Assembly (NCBI GenBank): GCA_040437565.1
Contig: JBDOQK010000026.1
Span: 62,001 to 126,000 of the forward strand
DNA: 64,000 nt
Reading direction: 5' to 3'
From: Albugo candida
Taxonomy: Eukaryota; Oomycota; Peronosporomycetes; Albuginales
Shown: positions 1 through 11,300 of the stretch, piece after piece
How the letters are laid out: each line of letters begins with the position of its first letter
Position numbering within the stretch: the first letter of the stretch is position 1
Notes under the pieces: generated by a model
The model's input: the letters and a program-made list of their open reading frames with translations, nothing else
What the model was told of the DNA's origin: nothing
The model's database searches: none
Program-made: the position numbers and the translations under genes

Positions 1-1
1 A

Positions 2-319
2 CGCTCGTACACCTTTTCGAACGCAATTACCTCATCACTCTCACCCAAATTCCAATCTTCGGTACCTCAACAATCCAACGGTCCATCGACACCACACCTC
101 ACTCCGCCTTTTCCGCCTTTGTACTATTCCAAGCGCCAATCTGCGGCAATGGCAGCTGCAGCCACAATGAAAGCGACGTATCAATATGAACAAATCCAAA
201 GTCGAATGGATGGAAATCATCACACTGATGAAATCTGCACCGAATTTCTTATTCAATACGCAGATCTTGAAGCAATTTGGACCAAAAAGAAACCCAACTC
301 GTGCATCGTGTACAAATAA
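2..319 (+). CDS. 3' end of an unrecognised protein (partial)
   Basis: An open frame runs from the left edge to a TAA ending at 319, so only the last 105 residues of the protein are visible. The first part is rich in Ser, Pro and Thr (a PQQSNGPSTPHLTPPFPP stretch), followed by a short Ala run and a more ordinary C-terminus ending CIVYK. I do not recognise the family. It converges on the HECT ligase gene, whose stop lies only 18 bp away, which is typical spacing in this compact genome. The call rests on uninterrupted frame and amino-acid composition only. Confidence 0.45.
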   Translation, partial: RSYTFSNAITSSLSPKFQSSVPQQSNGPSTPHLTPPFPPLYYSKRQSAAMAAAATMKATYQYEQIQSRMDGNHHTDEICTEFLIQYADLEAIWTKKKPNSCIVYK

Positions 320-337
320 ACAGTCTGTGCATTCACT

Positions 338-2708
338 TTATTCCATCCAAAACCCACTGATCTCCATATTGATCACCAATGTGAGATACTTGATGAGCTC
401 TTCTTGTGTCTGATACAGCGGAATATCGATTCGATTAAAACAAGTGTGTCCTTTTGGCATCAATCCCGCAGGCGGTGGTCCTCTCTGCACGAATTGGATC
501 GTGAATCGTCTCACACGACCATCGCTACTCGTCAAAGCTTTGAAGCCTTGTACTGGCACACGACTTGTTCCCGTGGAAAATTGCAATAATCGAGCTCGAT
601 CTTCAGCGGTGAAATGCTTTTTCAAAACAGTCCAAAACCATTGCAACACTTTACGTTCCGCGTGTGTCGGCTTCTCGAGCTTCACCCATCGAACTTCGGT
701 GTGGGAGACCCAATCATCAACATCGATAACGGGAATTCCCGAAAGCAATAGATCAAATTCCTGATAGTCGAAGACGGTCAACAAGTACGCCGGAACGATA
801 TCATACAATCCTTTCAGTAGTGCGGTTAATTGTTCGGAAATACTGGAGAACATGTGGTACTTGAGCAACAATTCCATGTACTCTTTCTTGTTATCGTCAT
901 TCACTTCGATATTTCGACCATTCGGTTTGAGCTCCATTGTGGCTCGGGATCCATCTTGTTGATATTGTTGGACTGTGAAATCGATTCCGACAACTTCAGC
1001 ATGGTCATTCTTCTTGATCCAGCAGACATTCTTATGAAGATCTTCATCGAGATACTCTAAATCGGAGAACGAAATTGGGACGCCTAAAAGATGTTTGATC
1101 AATGGGAGTGCCAGTGAGACTTTCATGTTGTATCCTTCGATCAAAGCTTTGCCAATGAGCCGACCAACAAACTCGTAATGAAGCAAGTGATCTGTGATTT
1201 GGACCGAGCTCGCATTGATCCAGTAACCGAACCGCTCGCCTTTCGTCGATTGGAAGAGACCGAATTCATCGCTGAAAAGCAGGTCGCTTAACAGTTCATA
1301 CCATTCGCGGATCAACCCACCCGCATCCAAACCCGGTTCATTCTCAAAGTAAATACGTAACCGTTCCCAGAACCGGCTTGCGGGGCATTTTAACATTTGT
1401 TCCATAGAGTCACTTAACAGATGTGTACGTCGCACCACTAAGTACGGGTTACGATGAGATATTACATTCAGCAAGAAAAAGAATCGTAAACGTAAACGTA
1501 CCAAATCGAATATGATTCTCGCCATTACGCCAATTTTTTTGTACTTGACGGAGAAACCAGCGATTCTTTTCGTGAAATGTTAACGATGCGATCGCTTCCA
1601 GGTCGTGCTCGGGTGGTGGTTGATGATGCGATAAATCCGTCGAGATTACCGGTGTCCATTCAACCCCGCCGTAACCATCGTCGTGTCGAACGTAACCCGT
1701 GGATACATCGGTGAGGTTATCTCTACGGTTATACGCTTCCTCGTTTTCCTGAATTTGCTTCAAATTACGTTTACTCTGTCCAAATTGAGGGGATGTGCTA
1801 CTCTGATACAAACTCGCGACGAGCGTTTTTCGTTCTTCGGCTTCTTCCAATTGTTGCAAAGCTGTCGCACGCAGCGGTTGAATGTGTATTTCATCGCTTT
1901 CATCATATTCTGTGTACGCAAAACTATTATTAAATGTATTCTCCCGCCGACCGTCATAGATTTCTGACTCTGAAATCCTGTCCCCGAAATCCAATAGCGC
2001 TTGTGCAACATTCTCATGCACTTCCCGAAGAGATGATGTGATGGAAGTGAAAGAAGACTGAGACATAGTTTCATTGGTGAATTGAGATGTTTGTATCACA
2101 TCTTGCGCATATATAGGGACAGAAACAGCCTCCGCCATGTCAATACGAACCCAACGCAGCGCGCCATCTGGGCCCTTCTTCCGCTGCCATAAGTGCCTTC
2201 GAACGGCTGCTTTCTGCCGAGACGTTAAGTTCATTTGTTTGAGTCGACGAACATGAAACGAGCGAATCCGTGACATCTGATTGAGAACACTCGCGTTTGA
2301 TTGGACGATATCTGAATGATGCGATTTAAAGACTCGTAGAAACGAGTTATTTTCCATTAGCACTTGTGGTGTTCCGCACATGATACATTCAGGTCGATTC
2401 GGATGATTGTAATGATAACAGATGGAGCACGGCCATTCTTGTTCACCACGTGCGAGGAAGCTGATAAAAAATCAATGAAGAGTGAGGAAGGCACGCGTAG
2501 AGAGTAGATGGCGAGCGTACCTATCCACTAAATCCTGCCGCATCATGTTGTTATTCTGGTTATCGCGGACGAGAAACTCGTCGATTTTTCGAGCGTAATT
2601 CCAATAGTACCATATGCTGATAAAGACGACTGCCATCGCTGCTGCGAGGAATGCGTAAACGACCATGGACATAGCCGGGCTCAATTCCTCGCCGAAAAAC
2701 GATACCAT
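338..2708 (-). CDS. HECT-domain E3 ubiquitin ligase with N-terminal membrane anchor and RanBP2 zinc finger
   Basis: HECT ligases take ubiquitin onto a cysteine and pass it to substrates. Three exons fit (2708-2521, 2460-1502, 1437-338), with introns of 60 and 64 bp bounded by GTACGC/ATCAG and GTACGT/CTTAG; the product is 748 residues. Residues about 12-34 are a hydrophobic segment (single TM anchor). Around 70-95 is a RanBP2-type finger (WPCSIC ... CIMC), a fold that often binds ubiquitin or RNA. A low-complexity middle follows, and about 400-748 is the HECT domain. The expected catalytic Cys is near residue 715 in HTCFNRIDIP, and the C-terminus matches the NEDD4-like class. There are no WW or C2 domains, so it is not a classical NEDD4. 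The N-terminal anchor suggests ligation at a membrane, as in other TM-HECT proteins. It is divergent from the PPR gene. Confidence 0.9.
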
Positions 2709-2981
2709 GAGGAAGAGAAACGATGGTGTAATCGACCGAGCGGTCGACGTTGTAAATTGTGCTTGCGATTGGGTACGATATTCAACAGTTCAGACAAGCA
2801 GGTTACGCACGAAGCGTAACCAGAGTTTAGGCGAATGCGTTTAGTAAATGGTAGAGACAAAGCTGTTTAGGTTCAAAAACCTAACGCTATTGGCTTACAG
2901 GTCACCGTCCTCTTTGGGGACACCTTCCCGCGACAATCGAGCCTATTCACTGGCCGAGATCATTAACACGTACGGCGTTCC
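2709..2981. promoter_or_regulatory. Shared intergenic promoter region, HECT ligase / PPR protein
   Basis: This 273-bp stretch separates two divergent start codons, so it must hold both promoters. I see no TATA box or motif I would name. Short ORFs inside it (from 2848) look like chance. Confidence 0.5.
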
Positions 2982-5900
2982 ATGTGGCGTTCACTTGTGC
3001 GTGTATGCTTACCAAATTCAAAGCGCAAAAGGCAATACGCTACTTCAATCTACGGTTCAATTCAATTTTCTCACTCGCTCTTGCAATCAAAATCTTGTGG
3101 TCGTGTGTCGTCTTTCCGATGTATAAGCTTATCGAAACAAAGCAATACGCCGCACACAAATACGAATCCTATATCGCTCTCTGAACGCACTTTAACGCAG
3201 GAACAAAGAAAACTTATCCATCAACAACGAGCCGATCTTGAAAAAGTTGCAAAACGGTTATGCGTATCTTTACGAACGGAATTGGATAGTGAATGTACAC
3301 TCACTGAAGCCACTGTATCTTCATGGAATTCGGATACGAGGAGGATGATTTCAGATATTCATTCTACGATAGTAAATGTCCAGGAGCTTGGGAGTATGAT
3401 AGCGTCGGATGTAATGTGGCTTGAACGGCGTCTTTCCTATGAGATTGAATTGGGATTTGAGGGCGCAATTGCAATTGCAATGAAACAGAGAAACTTCAAA
3501 GCGGCAGATATGTGTTATGAGCTATTGTTATCCTTCCATCCTCAATTAGTTCCCACCAATGCAACATTTTCCTATCTGATACAAGGCGTCGGATTACGCC
3601 AAACAGGAAAAGGACATCATAAAGCTTATTTCGGTGTGACAGAGTTACGTAAATGGATCGACATGAACAGCAGCGCATGGGAAGGGAAAGTATTGCATTT
3701 ACTGACTACTGAAAAGCGTCCTCATTATCTTAAATCCGATTTTGAAAGGAATCGGTTACGCGATCAATTACTACATGACATCCAGCAGTTGTTGCAACAA
3801 TATGAAACATTCGTACAACCTCATCCAAGTTCCTCGTTACGCGAACAATTGCAATTGACGGAAGTCAATGAATCTACATTGCAGGATGATGCGCATCAAT
3901 CACATCCGTTCATGATCGCCATGGAAGTATGTGCCAGGAATACGGTGCCCTTCAAACGATTGCTCCACTTAATGGTCCAACGAAAGCGAAATGTTCGACA
4001 ATATTTCGATGCTAAGACCATGTACCTTCCATTACTTGATAGTGCTCGATGGGGAGAGATTCCAGCAACAATTGAGCAGTTCGTGCTGGAAAACCAACAA
4101 CAATCGTTCGAGTCTGTTTCCGATATACAATTACTGGTGCAAATGTGGCAAACGTCCATGAAAAGTATTTGCAATTCATTCACAAGTCGTTATTTCCATC
4201 GATACATTCATATGTCTTCTACGGAACTTGAAGGTCTCCGCAAGGTTTTTCATCATACCGAAGAAACTTTCCGTAAATTGATGCCCGTCCATCATACAGA
4301 CCANNNNNNNNNNNNNNNNNNNNNNNNNNNNNNNNNNNNNNNNNNNNNNNNNNNNNNNNNNNNNNNNNNNNNNNNNNNNNNNNNNNNNNNNNNNNNNNNN
4401 NNNAATTCATTCACAAGTCGTTATTTCCATCGATACATTCATATGTCTTCTACGGAACTTGAAGGTCTCCGCAAGGTTTTTCATCATACCGAAGAAACTT
4501 TCCGTAAATTGATGCCCGTCCATCATACAGACCATAAAAGCACCACTTTCCTTCTCTCCGAAACCGATTACGAAAATCTCTTTCGACTTCGTATCAAAGC
4601 CGCAGCAATGTGTGGTTTGCACAACTCTGTTTTGGAAATATTGGACCAATATATTGCTGCAGATTGGCTTCCAGTGGAGCAGAATGGAGCACGCACTCAC
4701 AAAAAAGTTTTTTTGATCGCACTGGAGATATTCTCTAGTGTCCATGTCCAATTGTTGGAGCTATCTTCGAAAGACTGGATCGATCGAAGTTTTCAGTCTG
4801 ATATCACACGCTCGTCGAAATTCCTGCAGCTGGAACAAAAATTCTTCCATTTGACGGAACATGTTATTCCCGAAACTGTGAACTTGTGCAAAAGTAAGTT
4901 GAGAGAAATGGAAAATAGCGAACAAGCGGATAAGGTAATGGCAATGGACATGTTACAATTCGAAATGGAACGCGCTTTATCGCAAAAATTACGACTCGCT
5001 CGAACATTATCCGGCAAAATCATTGCTGCTAGAACTGGCAAAGGAAGATACTCGGCTGTACGTCAAGTGTTTCGCCAAGCTGATACATATGTGGACGACG
5101 TCATTGAAAAGCTGTTGGATCTGCCTGCTGAATTGAATCTATATAACGTTGACGGAGATTTGGACGTGGATATGGCATTGATGACCCAATACTTGACATG
5201 TGCCAATCGATTCGAACATCGACTTCGCGCACAAAGTGTGGTCGTAGGGCCTCATTTGATGAAACGAGTGTTTCGGATCTTGGACAATGTGGACAATATG
5301 TGTAGTGTTGCTAGTGAACGTAATAGAGCTTCCGCTGAAGAAACGCTTTCGGCTGTGAGGAATCTTTTTTGGCTGGCCGCACGAACAGCAGCTATTTTGG
5401 CTCGACCACAGGACCTTGAACGCGTGTATTCTCGACGATTCGCGTCACTTTCTAAACTTGATGCAACACCCAGCTCTCCATCCGAACTTACTGCACGCGA
5501 ATATGATTTACTGATATACGCATTTTCAGCCCAACACCAATTTGTGAAAGCGTGGGAGCTATTCCAAATAATGCAAAACAATGGCTTAGTACCAACCCGC
5601 GACACGATTCATCGTATGATTTTGTTGCAGCTTCGAACATTGGCAGCCGATGCCTCCTACTCGCCAAGAAAGCCGTATCGAGACGATGAAGAGAATGTAG
5701 CGCCACTTTCGGACGAAGAAATCGCATCTAATGAGATCATCAGCGATCTTGAACGTGAATTGTACGAGGAAGAGTTTGGTCAGGAACACGTGGACGATAA
5801 AGAAGGAGGCATCTTACCATATTCTGGGCATCACCAATTATCCGATATTGTGACTTTTATCCAGGATTGGTACAATCGAGCGCATGTTACGCCGTACAGT

Positions 5901-6086
5901 AAAACAGCTCTTCCCGTATTGGAGCGATTGATAATGGCAAAAGACAAGTCTGAAGTCATTCGATTCGTTCAGAGCCTGCATTCTATGAAAGCTATCTCGC
6001 CTGTTTTACACGTCTGGCTAGAAAACCGCTTGAAAGACATTGGACTCTCTCGCGAAGAGCTGAATTTAAACGAGCAGGAATTCTGA
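2982..6086 (+). CDS. Pentatricopeptide-repeat-like, probably mitochondrial protein
   Basis: This is a single-exon gene of about 957 residues once the duplicated contig end (4173-4303 = 4404-4534) is collapsed; the extra 231 bp are a multiple of three, so the frame is unaffected. The N-terminus is rich in Arg, Ser and Lys without acidic residues (MWRSLVRVCLPNSKRKRQYA), as in mitochondrial presequences. Most of the protein is helical and poorly conserved. The clearest PPR-like helix pair is near residue 760 (YDLLIYAFSAQHQFVKAWEL), followed by an acidic stretch and further helices. PPR proteins bind organellar RNA and guide its processing or translation. A possible AATAAA polyadenylation signal lies about 20 bp after the stop. 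Family call moderate, location inferred. Confidence 0.75.
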   Translation: MWRSLVRVCLPNSKRKRQYATSIYGSIQFSHSLLQSKSCGRVSSFRCISLSKQSNTPHTNTNPISLSERTLTQEQRKLIHQQRADLEKVAKRLCVSLRTELDSECTLTEATVSSWNSDTRRMISDIHSTIVNVQELGSMIASDVMWLERRLSYEIELGFEGAIAIAMKQRNFKAADMCYELLLSFHPQLVPTNATFSYLIQGVGLRQTGKGHHKAYFGVTELRKWIDMNSSAWEGKVLHLLTTEKRPHYLKSDFERNRLRDQLLHDIQQLLQQYETFVQPHPSSSLREQLQLTEVNESTLQDDAHQSHPFMIAMEVCARNTVPFKRLLHLMVQRKRNVRQYFDAKTMYLPLLDSARWGEIPATIEQFVLENQQQSFESVSDIQLLVQMWQTSMKSICNSFTSRYFHRYIHMSSTELEGLRKVFHHTEETFRKLMPVHHTDXXXXXXXXXXXXXXXXXXXXXXXXXXXXXXXXXXNSFTSRYFHRYIHMSSTELEGLRKVFHHTEETFRKLMPVHHTDHKSTTFLLSETDYENLFRLRIKAAAMCGLHNSVLEILDQYIAADWLPVEQNGARTHKKVFLIALEIFSSVHVQLLELSSKDWIDRSFQSDITRSSKFLQLEQKFFHLTEHVIPETVNLCKSKLREMENSEQADKVMAMDMLQFEMERALSQKLRLARTLSGKIIAARTGKGRYSAVRQVFRQADTYVDDVIEKLLDLPAELNLYNVDGDLDVDMALMTQYLTCANRFEHRLRAQSVVVGPHLMKRVFRILDNVDNMCSVASERNRASAEETLSAVRNLFWLAARTAAILARPQDLERVYSRRFASLSKLDATPSSPSELTAREYDLLIYAFSAQHQFVKAWELFQIMQNNGLVPTRDTIHRMILLQLRTLAADASYSPRKPYRDDEENVAPLSDEEIASNEIISDLERELYEEEFGQEHVDDKEGGILPYSGHHQLSDIVTFIQDWYNRAHVTPYSKTALPVLERLIMAKDKSEVIRFVQSLHSMKAISPVLHVWLENRLKDIGLSREELNLNEQEF
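4173..4534. other. Unmerged contig overlap around a 100-N gap
   Basis: Bases 4173-4303 before the N run (4304-4403) reappear at 4404-4534, identical by eye. One copy (131 bp plus the N) should be removed. Confidence 0.9.
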
Positions 6087-6796
6087 GTGTTGGTGTAATA
6101 TGCAAAATAAAATTCGGAGAGTGAAGCGATGTATCACATTTCGTATTGATAGTATATATTCATCAGAGTGATTGCGTTCTGAAAGCAAGTTGTCAAATGA
6201 CCAACTTGCAGTTGGATCGATGAAGCATTGATAAAGAGAGACAGGTCCGGAAACCGGATGGATTGTACACTGACTGAAAAAAGGAAGCACTCGGATGGTA
6301 AGCACTGCAAATTGATGGCAATGGTAAGATGCAATCTAACTGAAATTCATTAGTCGAGACTGTTCATTGTTAATAATTGTTCGCTGAACGTTACACAAAT
6401 CGTTTCTACCGACTAGTAGCCCTAACACTACTTTCATACCGCGAATAGGTATAATCAAGTACCATACCCAGCCAAATACAGCTCTCGCGTCAGTCGCGTC
6501 ACCAGGGTAGAATCATTAAACTGTATCTCTTGCGATCGTTGTATGCGCGTCGCAATGTATCATAATGCATCGATTTCGCCACCAAACCGCAAAGAAAGGC
6601 TTTTTTGGGGGTATAAAGCGTTGCATATGTCTACAGGGAATGCACAGGAAGCGTTCCAATCAACCACAAAATCCATGAATAGTGGAAGAAGAGGGGTAGA
6701 ATTGATTTTATGCACCCAAAATAAAAAGATTCCGGCACTTGCGATTACTCGATCCACATATGGTTTCTATCACAATCCATTTCACTGCATCACACA
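6087..6796. other. Intergenic stretch, no gene seen
   Basis: These 710 bp hold only short overlapping ORFs on both strands with no convincing composition. They probably contain the 3' UTR of the PPR gene and the promoter of the next gene; an upstream exon of the 6797 gene cannot be excluded. Confidence 0.5.
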
Positions 6797-7669
6797 ATGT
6801 TTCCATCCGCTTCAAATGATACCAACAGCGATGACGAACTTAAGAACTTAATGATGCCGCGACGTCACAGCGACACGCTCTCATCCAAAGCTGCAACGCA
6901 ATTGATACAAAGCGTTCATCGCGTGGGTCAGGATCGACACTTGGCGGACAAGCTTCCATCCATTGCTGATCTTTTGGCTTCTCGACGAGCTGAGGAATTG
7001 ATGCAGCCGTTGACCGAAATTGAGTATGTGAGTCGACCGCGAAGTCGGACAGAGCCTCCATTTCCATTCTTTTCAACAAGTTCAGCATGCATGCCAAAGA
7101 TCGAGCCAATTGAAGACACATCCCCATGGCCGTCAGCAGTGCAGTATCAATCTATTTTCAGAGATCATTTGACCACAATGATTCCTGTTTGCGTAAATGA
7201 AGCAGCAGCGTGTGCAAATGGTCAGATTCCATTGTACGATCTCGGCCTCGATGCACGTGGTGTGGCATTACATCCCGAATTCATCTACATCCGACCGATC
7301 TCATGCATGTATTTTCTCCGTTGCAAGCGATTACTGGGCAAAGGATCCTTTGGCTTCCCACGACGGAGATCGCCATCACCAATTGGACACACTGAAAACT
7401 CTCGATGTAAAGAATACGAATGGCGGAAGATGAGTTTTGTCACCGCGTTGCCAAAGCAAAAGCCGCTGGTGAGGTATGTGACAGCAACCTGCTACACACG
7501 AACCTCTTTGGAATCGCAAGATAAAAGAAAAGTCTTTCGAATGCACGCTGTCATGCTCGCATCGGAGGATGGAAATTTAGACATTGGAGACTTTGTGTTG
7601 GTGCATATCCGAGCGGGAGGAAGTAAACGTATAGGAATCCGTGCTCCTCGAAATTGTTCGGGTGAATGA
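6797..7669 (+). CDS. Hypothetical protein, 290 residues
   Basis: The frame opens with ATG at 6797 (MFPSASNDTNSDDELK) and stays open to TGA at 7669. The N-terminal third is Ser- and Arg-rich and looks disordered; the C-terminal half has a more ordered look (GNLDIGDFVLVHIRAGG). I do not recognise a domain. Between about 7300 and 7430 the composition is odd (Arg, Ser, Pro, Cys), so an unrecognised short intron may lie there. It sits upstream of the minisatellite and the channel gene on the same strand. The call rests on frame length and codon appearance only. Confidence 0.55.
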   Translation: MFPSASNDTNSDDELKNLMMPRRHSDTLSSKAATQLIQSVHRVGQDRHLADKLPSIADLLASRRAEELMQPLTEIEYVSRPRSRTEPPFPFFSTSSACMPKIEPIEDTSPWPSAVQYQSIFRDHLTTMIPVCVNEAAACANGQIPLYDLGLDARGVALHPEFIYIRPISCMYFLRCKRLLGKGSFGFPRRRSPSPIGHTENSRCKEYEWRKMSFVTALPKQKPLVRYVTATCYTRTSLESQDKRKVFRMHAVMLASEDGNLDIGDFVLVHIRAGGSKRIGIRAPRNCSGE

Positions 7670-7786
7670 CGGGCTCTGTTCATGTATAGAATCGCTTGGA
7701 ATTGATAAAAACTTGGAAACATATCTGAATTTTGCTGCATTTCATCCTCACAATAATTGAGTACTGTACCATTCACTCTGGTACAT

Positions 7787-7898
7787 GAGTGTCCCTCATT
7801 CCCTCTCAGAATATGACTGTCCCTCATTCCTTCTCAGATTATGAGTGTCCCTCGTTCACTCACAGAGTAGAATTATCCCTCATTCCCTCTCAGAGTGT
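7787..7898. repeat. Minisatellite, four copies of a 28-bp unit
   Basis: Four head-to-tail copies of about 28 bp lie at 7787-7814, 7815-7842, 7843-7870 and 7871-7898. Their shared core is gtccctcattccctctcag, with a few substitutions in each. A partial fifth unit (gagtgcc) follows. The array lies between the 6797 gene and the small gene at 7998. Confidence 0.85.
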
Positions 7899-7997
7899 GA
7901 GTGCCATTGATTCTCCTCCAATCGATTTCCCTCACAATTTTCCTCACTTCCTCACGTAATTTATTTTTCACGCAAACGCTCGCAAAGAAATACATAA

Positions 7998-8252
7998 ATG
8001 AGCCAAACGGGTCGTACGATATTCGCATTGTGTGGCGGATTGCTTGGTGCTTATTACGGTTTCTACTTGCAGCAAAAGTTGTTGGAAGAGCAAAGAGTTT
8101 GATCCTCTTTCTTCTCCTCATCCCTCACTCATCCCCTCATGTAGGTCTCCCTCATCGTCGAAGAAGAAGCCCAAAAGCGCTTCAAAATGACACAAAAGAT
8201 CGCCACATGCCAGCAAACAAACGTGAAAACAAAATACATTCGACTCCCTTAA
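7998..8252 (+). CDS. Small two-exon protein with one membrane segment
   Basis: ATG at 7998 opens 33 codons (MSQTGRTIFALCGGLLGAYY and onward) ending at a possible 5' splice site, AGA|GTTTG. An intron of 48 bp (8097-8144, ending CATGTAG) restores a second exon of 35 codons (starting VSLIVEEEAQKRF) to TAA at 8252, giving about 68 residues. The Gly-rich hydrophobic N-terminus followed by a charged helix resembles small inner-mitochondrial-membrane proteins in shape, but I cannot name a family. It ends 57 bp before the chosen start of the channel gene, which would otherwise overlap it. Supported by coding look only. Confidence 0.45.
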
Positions 8253-8308
8253 AGCATTTCGACCCGAAACCGTACAATGAAACGACACTCTGTGCGCTCT
8301 TTGACGCA

Positions 8309-11300
8309 ATGAGTGCGTCTCTTTCCAATGACAATGCCACAGAGTACGTGAAACTCAACGAAATCGCATCGGAAGACTCGGAGATCATTCACGAGACTCC
8401 ATCCACCGCATACGTGCACGATATCAGACGTCTCAACGACTTTCAGGACCGCTTACGCGATGGACTTGTTCCTGTAACACTTCACACGCACTCGGGGTCG
8501 CCAGTAAACGGCTTCTTGGAGCTACAGCGCGATAGAAATACGTTACAATGGCGAAATTGCAGTCGATTCTCATTCCGTCCACAGACGCAATCGATCTCAT
8601 TGCATCTCGTTCAATCGCTTCGTTTAGGGCGACAAACGACCAATTTCGTCCGAACAATCAAATTCCTCCGAGAAAAAGAGCTCGTGGAAAGCGATAATCG
8701 CTGTTTATCGCTCTGTGTCCCACAGATCGCACAGAAGCCTGCACAATCTCCATGGGCCTTCCGTTCCCGTCTCCATCTCCCAACGCATTCGCCGCTTCCG
8801 AGTGTCGTTTTCACATCCTTTGACATTGAATTTCGCGATCAGAGCACTCGCGACACAGCGTTTTACTTTTTCTACCAACGCACACACATCCACGCGACGT
8901 CAATGGCGCATCAGAGCAATCGGAAGCTTCCATATAGCATCTCCACACGCTGCTTTCAAATCGTTCGACATCCAGCACTTTTATTTCTCATCGTTTTCGC
9001 ACTCATTGGCAATATGTTTTGCATCGCATTGGATCCAAAATTCCTTTCGAAAAACGTCTCATCGATTGCGTTTTGGTCGGAAAATATGCTTTTGGGAATT
9101 CTCACATTCGAACAAATGCTCCAATTCGGTGCGTACGAAGGAATATCACCTCACATGTGCGATCGTATCGAAGCAATTGTCATCGCATCGAGTTGGATCC
9201 TGTTGTGTTTCTGGCGCAACGAGCGTCCCGATCGCGTCACAGGCGCACGTTTGAGCTTCCTATCGCTTCGACTATTGCGTTGTATCGGTCATTTTCGCAT
9301 TTGGAAAGGTTTCGATCAAGTTGTCGACACGCTCACAGCCGCAATTCCAATGGCACTGAATGCGCTGTTGTGTTACGGGTACTACTTGTCCCTGTTCGCA
9401 ATCCTTGGCATGTACATGTTCAATGATGCGCTCATGTATCGCTGTGTGCTGCCTGCATCCTCATCATCGGACTCGGGTTTTCTCGCAGCAAATCCGCTTC
9501 GTTTCTGTCACTTGCAGTCGTCGGGAACATCGAATTGTCCGAGTCCGATGGAATGTGTGGGATCCAAACCGCCTCACAACGGATACGCAGGCTTCCATTC
9601 CTTCCAGGCTTCGTTCCTCACCGTGTTTCTCATCTCAATGCGCTCAGGATTTGGATCGACAATGGATGGAGCCTTACAAGCAACTTCAGCAATGAGTGTC
9701 TTTTACTTTATCGGAATTGTCGTTTTCGTATCGTACATGCTGTTATCTCTGTTCGTCGGCGTCCTACGTGCCAGCTACATCAGCGTCGTGGTCCATCAGC
9801 CACAGCGAGATCGATTGTACGCCCAGGAATACACCGCTTATGTGGCCAAAGAGCGACCACAATTCCCAGTGTGTCCACTTCCATCGTTCCATTTCCACAC
9901 GTACGAGCGTTTGTACACATTCGTTCTCCATGTAACAGCACGCACGAGCGCTCAAAGCATTGAAATTCTCTCTCAATGGATCCAACAATGCAACGTCCAC
10001 ATCGATGGAAATAAACTTTTTTATCTCATCGCGCCTCAAAGCGTATGGATGCAAAAGATTCGCTTTCTCGTCGATTCGATCTACTTGGAGCATTGTATGA
10101 ACGTTATTGTCGTATGCAATTCCATTCTTTTCGCGCTCGAGTACCACGGAATGAGTTCATTGTACGCGTCTCGCCTTTATCGTCTTGAGATTCTTTGCAT
10201 GATTCTCTACTCCATCGAATTTGTGCTTGTGGCTGCGAGTTGTGGAGGTGTGGTCGCGTACTTTGGCACTCCATGGCACCGATTCGATGGCATTGTACTG
10301 ATCATCGCGCTTCTCCAAATGACAATNNNNNNNNNNNNNNNNNNNNNNNNNNNNNNNNNNNNNNNNNNNNNNNNNNNNNNNNNNNNNNNNNNNNNNNNNN
10401 NNNNNNNNNNNNNNNNNNNNNNNNNNATTCTTTGCATGATTCTCTACTCCATCGAATTTGTGCTTGTGGCTGCGAGTTGTGGAGGTGTGGTCGCGTACTT
10501 TGGCACTCCATGGCACCGATTCGATGGCATTGTACTGATCATCGCGCTTCTCCAAATGACAATGTCACCAGCAGTCGATCAAAATCATCCGACCGTATTG
10601 GTCCTCGGTCTATTTCGTCTCGTGCGTCCATTTCGAATGATCCGTCAGAATCGTCAGCTTCTCCAAGTGTTTCATGTGTTTCTCACATCGATTCCACCAT
10701 TTGTGAGCCTCGTCATGCTTCATTTTATCATTTCCAGTGTCTTTGCTGTGATCGGAATGCAATTATTCGGTGGCAGATTTCCCGCTTCCTTACGTCACGC
10801 GAATTTCGATTCATATGGCGACAGTATGCTGACACTATTCAAATGGACGTGTGGAGGGAACGTATGGCATATCTTTTTCACCGCATTAGCTGCCACATCG
10901 ATGCTTCAGGCTTTTGTATTCTTCCTCTCGTACTTTGTCGCCGTCGTATGTCTTCTTCTCAACCTGATGCTCGTCACATTTCTTCGCGGCTTTGCAATGA
11001 ACGACGATGAAAAACGGACGACATTGAGCGATCAATTCCAACAGCGGCTTTTGGAGATGCAACATGTCCATAAATTCGATGAGAAGGAGTTCTTGCAAGC
11101 ATTTGAAGCGCTGTATCGTCATGAGATCATGTACGCGACATTGTCGGGGTCTTTGGATTTGAAAAAGGCGAAATACTTCAAAAAGACGCGAGCATTGATG
11201 CAAGCGCGCATGCGTGTCAAAGACCTCAAAGTGCGTCCTGCAGGGTACTTGNNNNNNNNNNNNNNNNNNNNNNNNNNNNNNNNNNNNNNNNNNNNNNNNN

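Noticed and set aside
2848-3184. Short frames starting at 2848 and 2984
   Set aside because: They overlap the PPR gene start in other frames and have no coding features.
8715-9426. Overlapping plus-strand frames of 179 and 135 residues
   Set aside because: Shadows of the channel gene in other frames; Ser/His/Arg-rich composition without structure.
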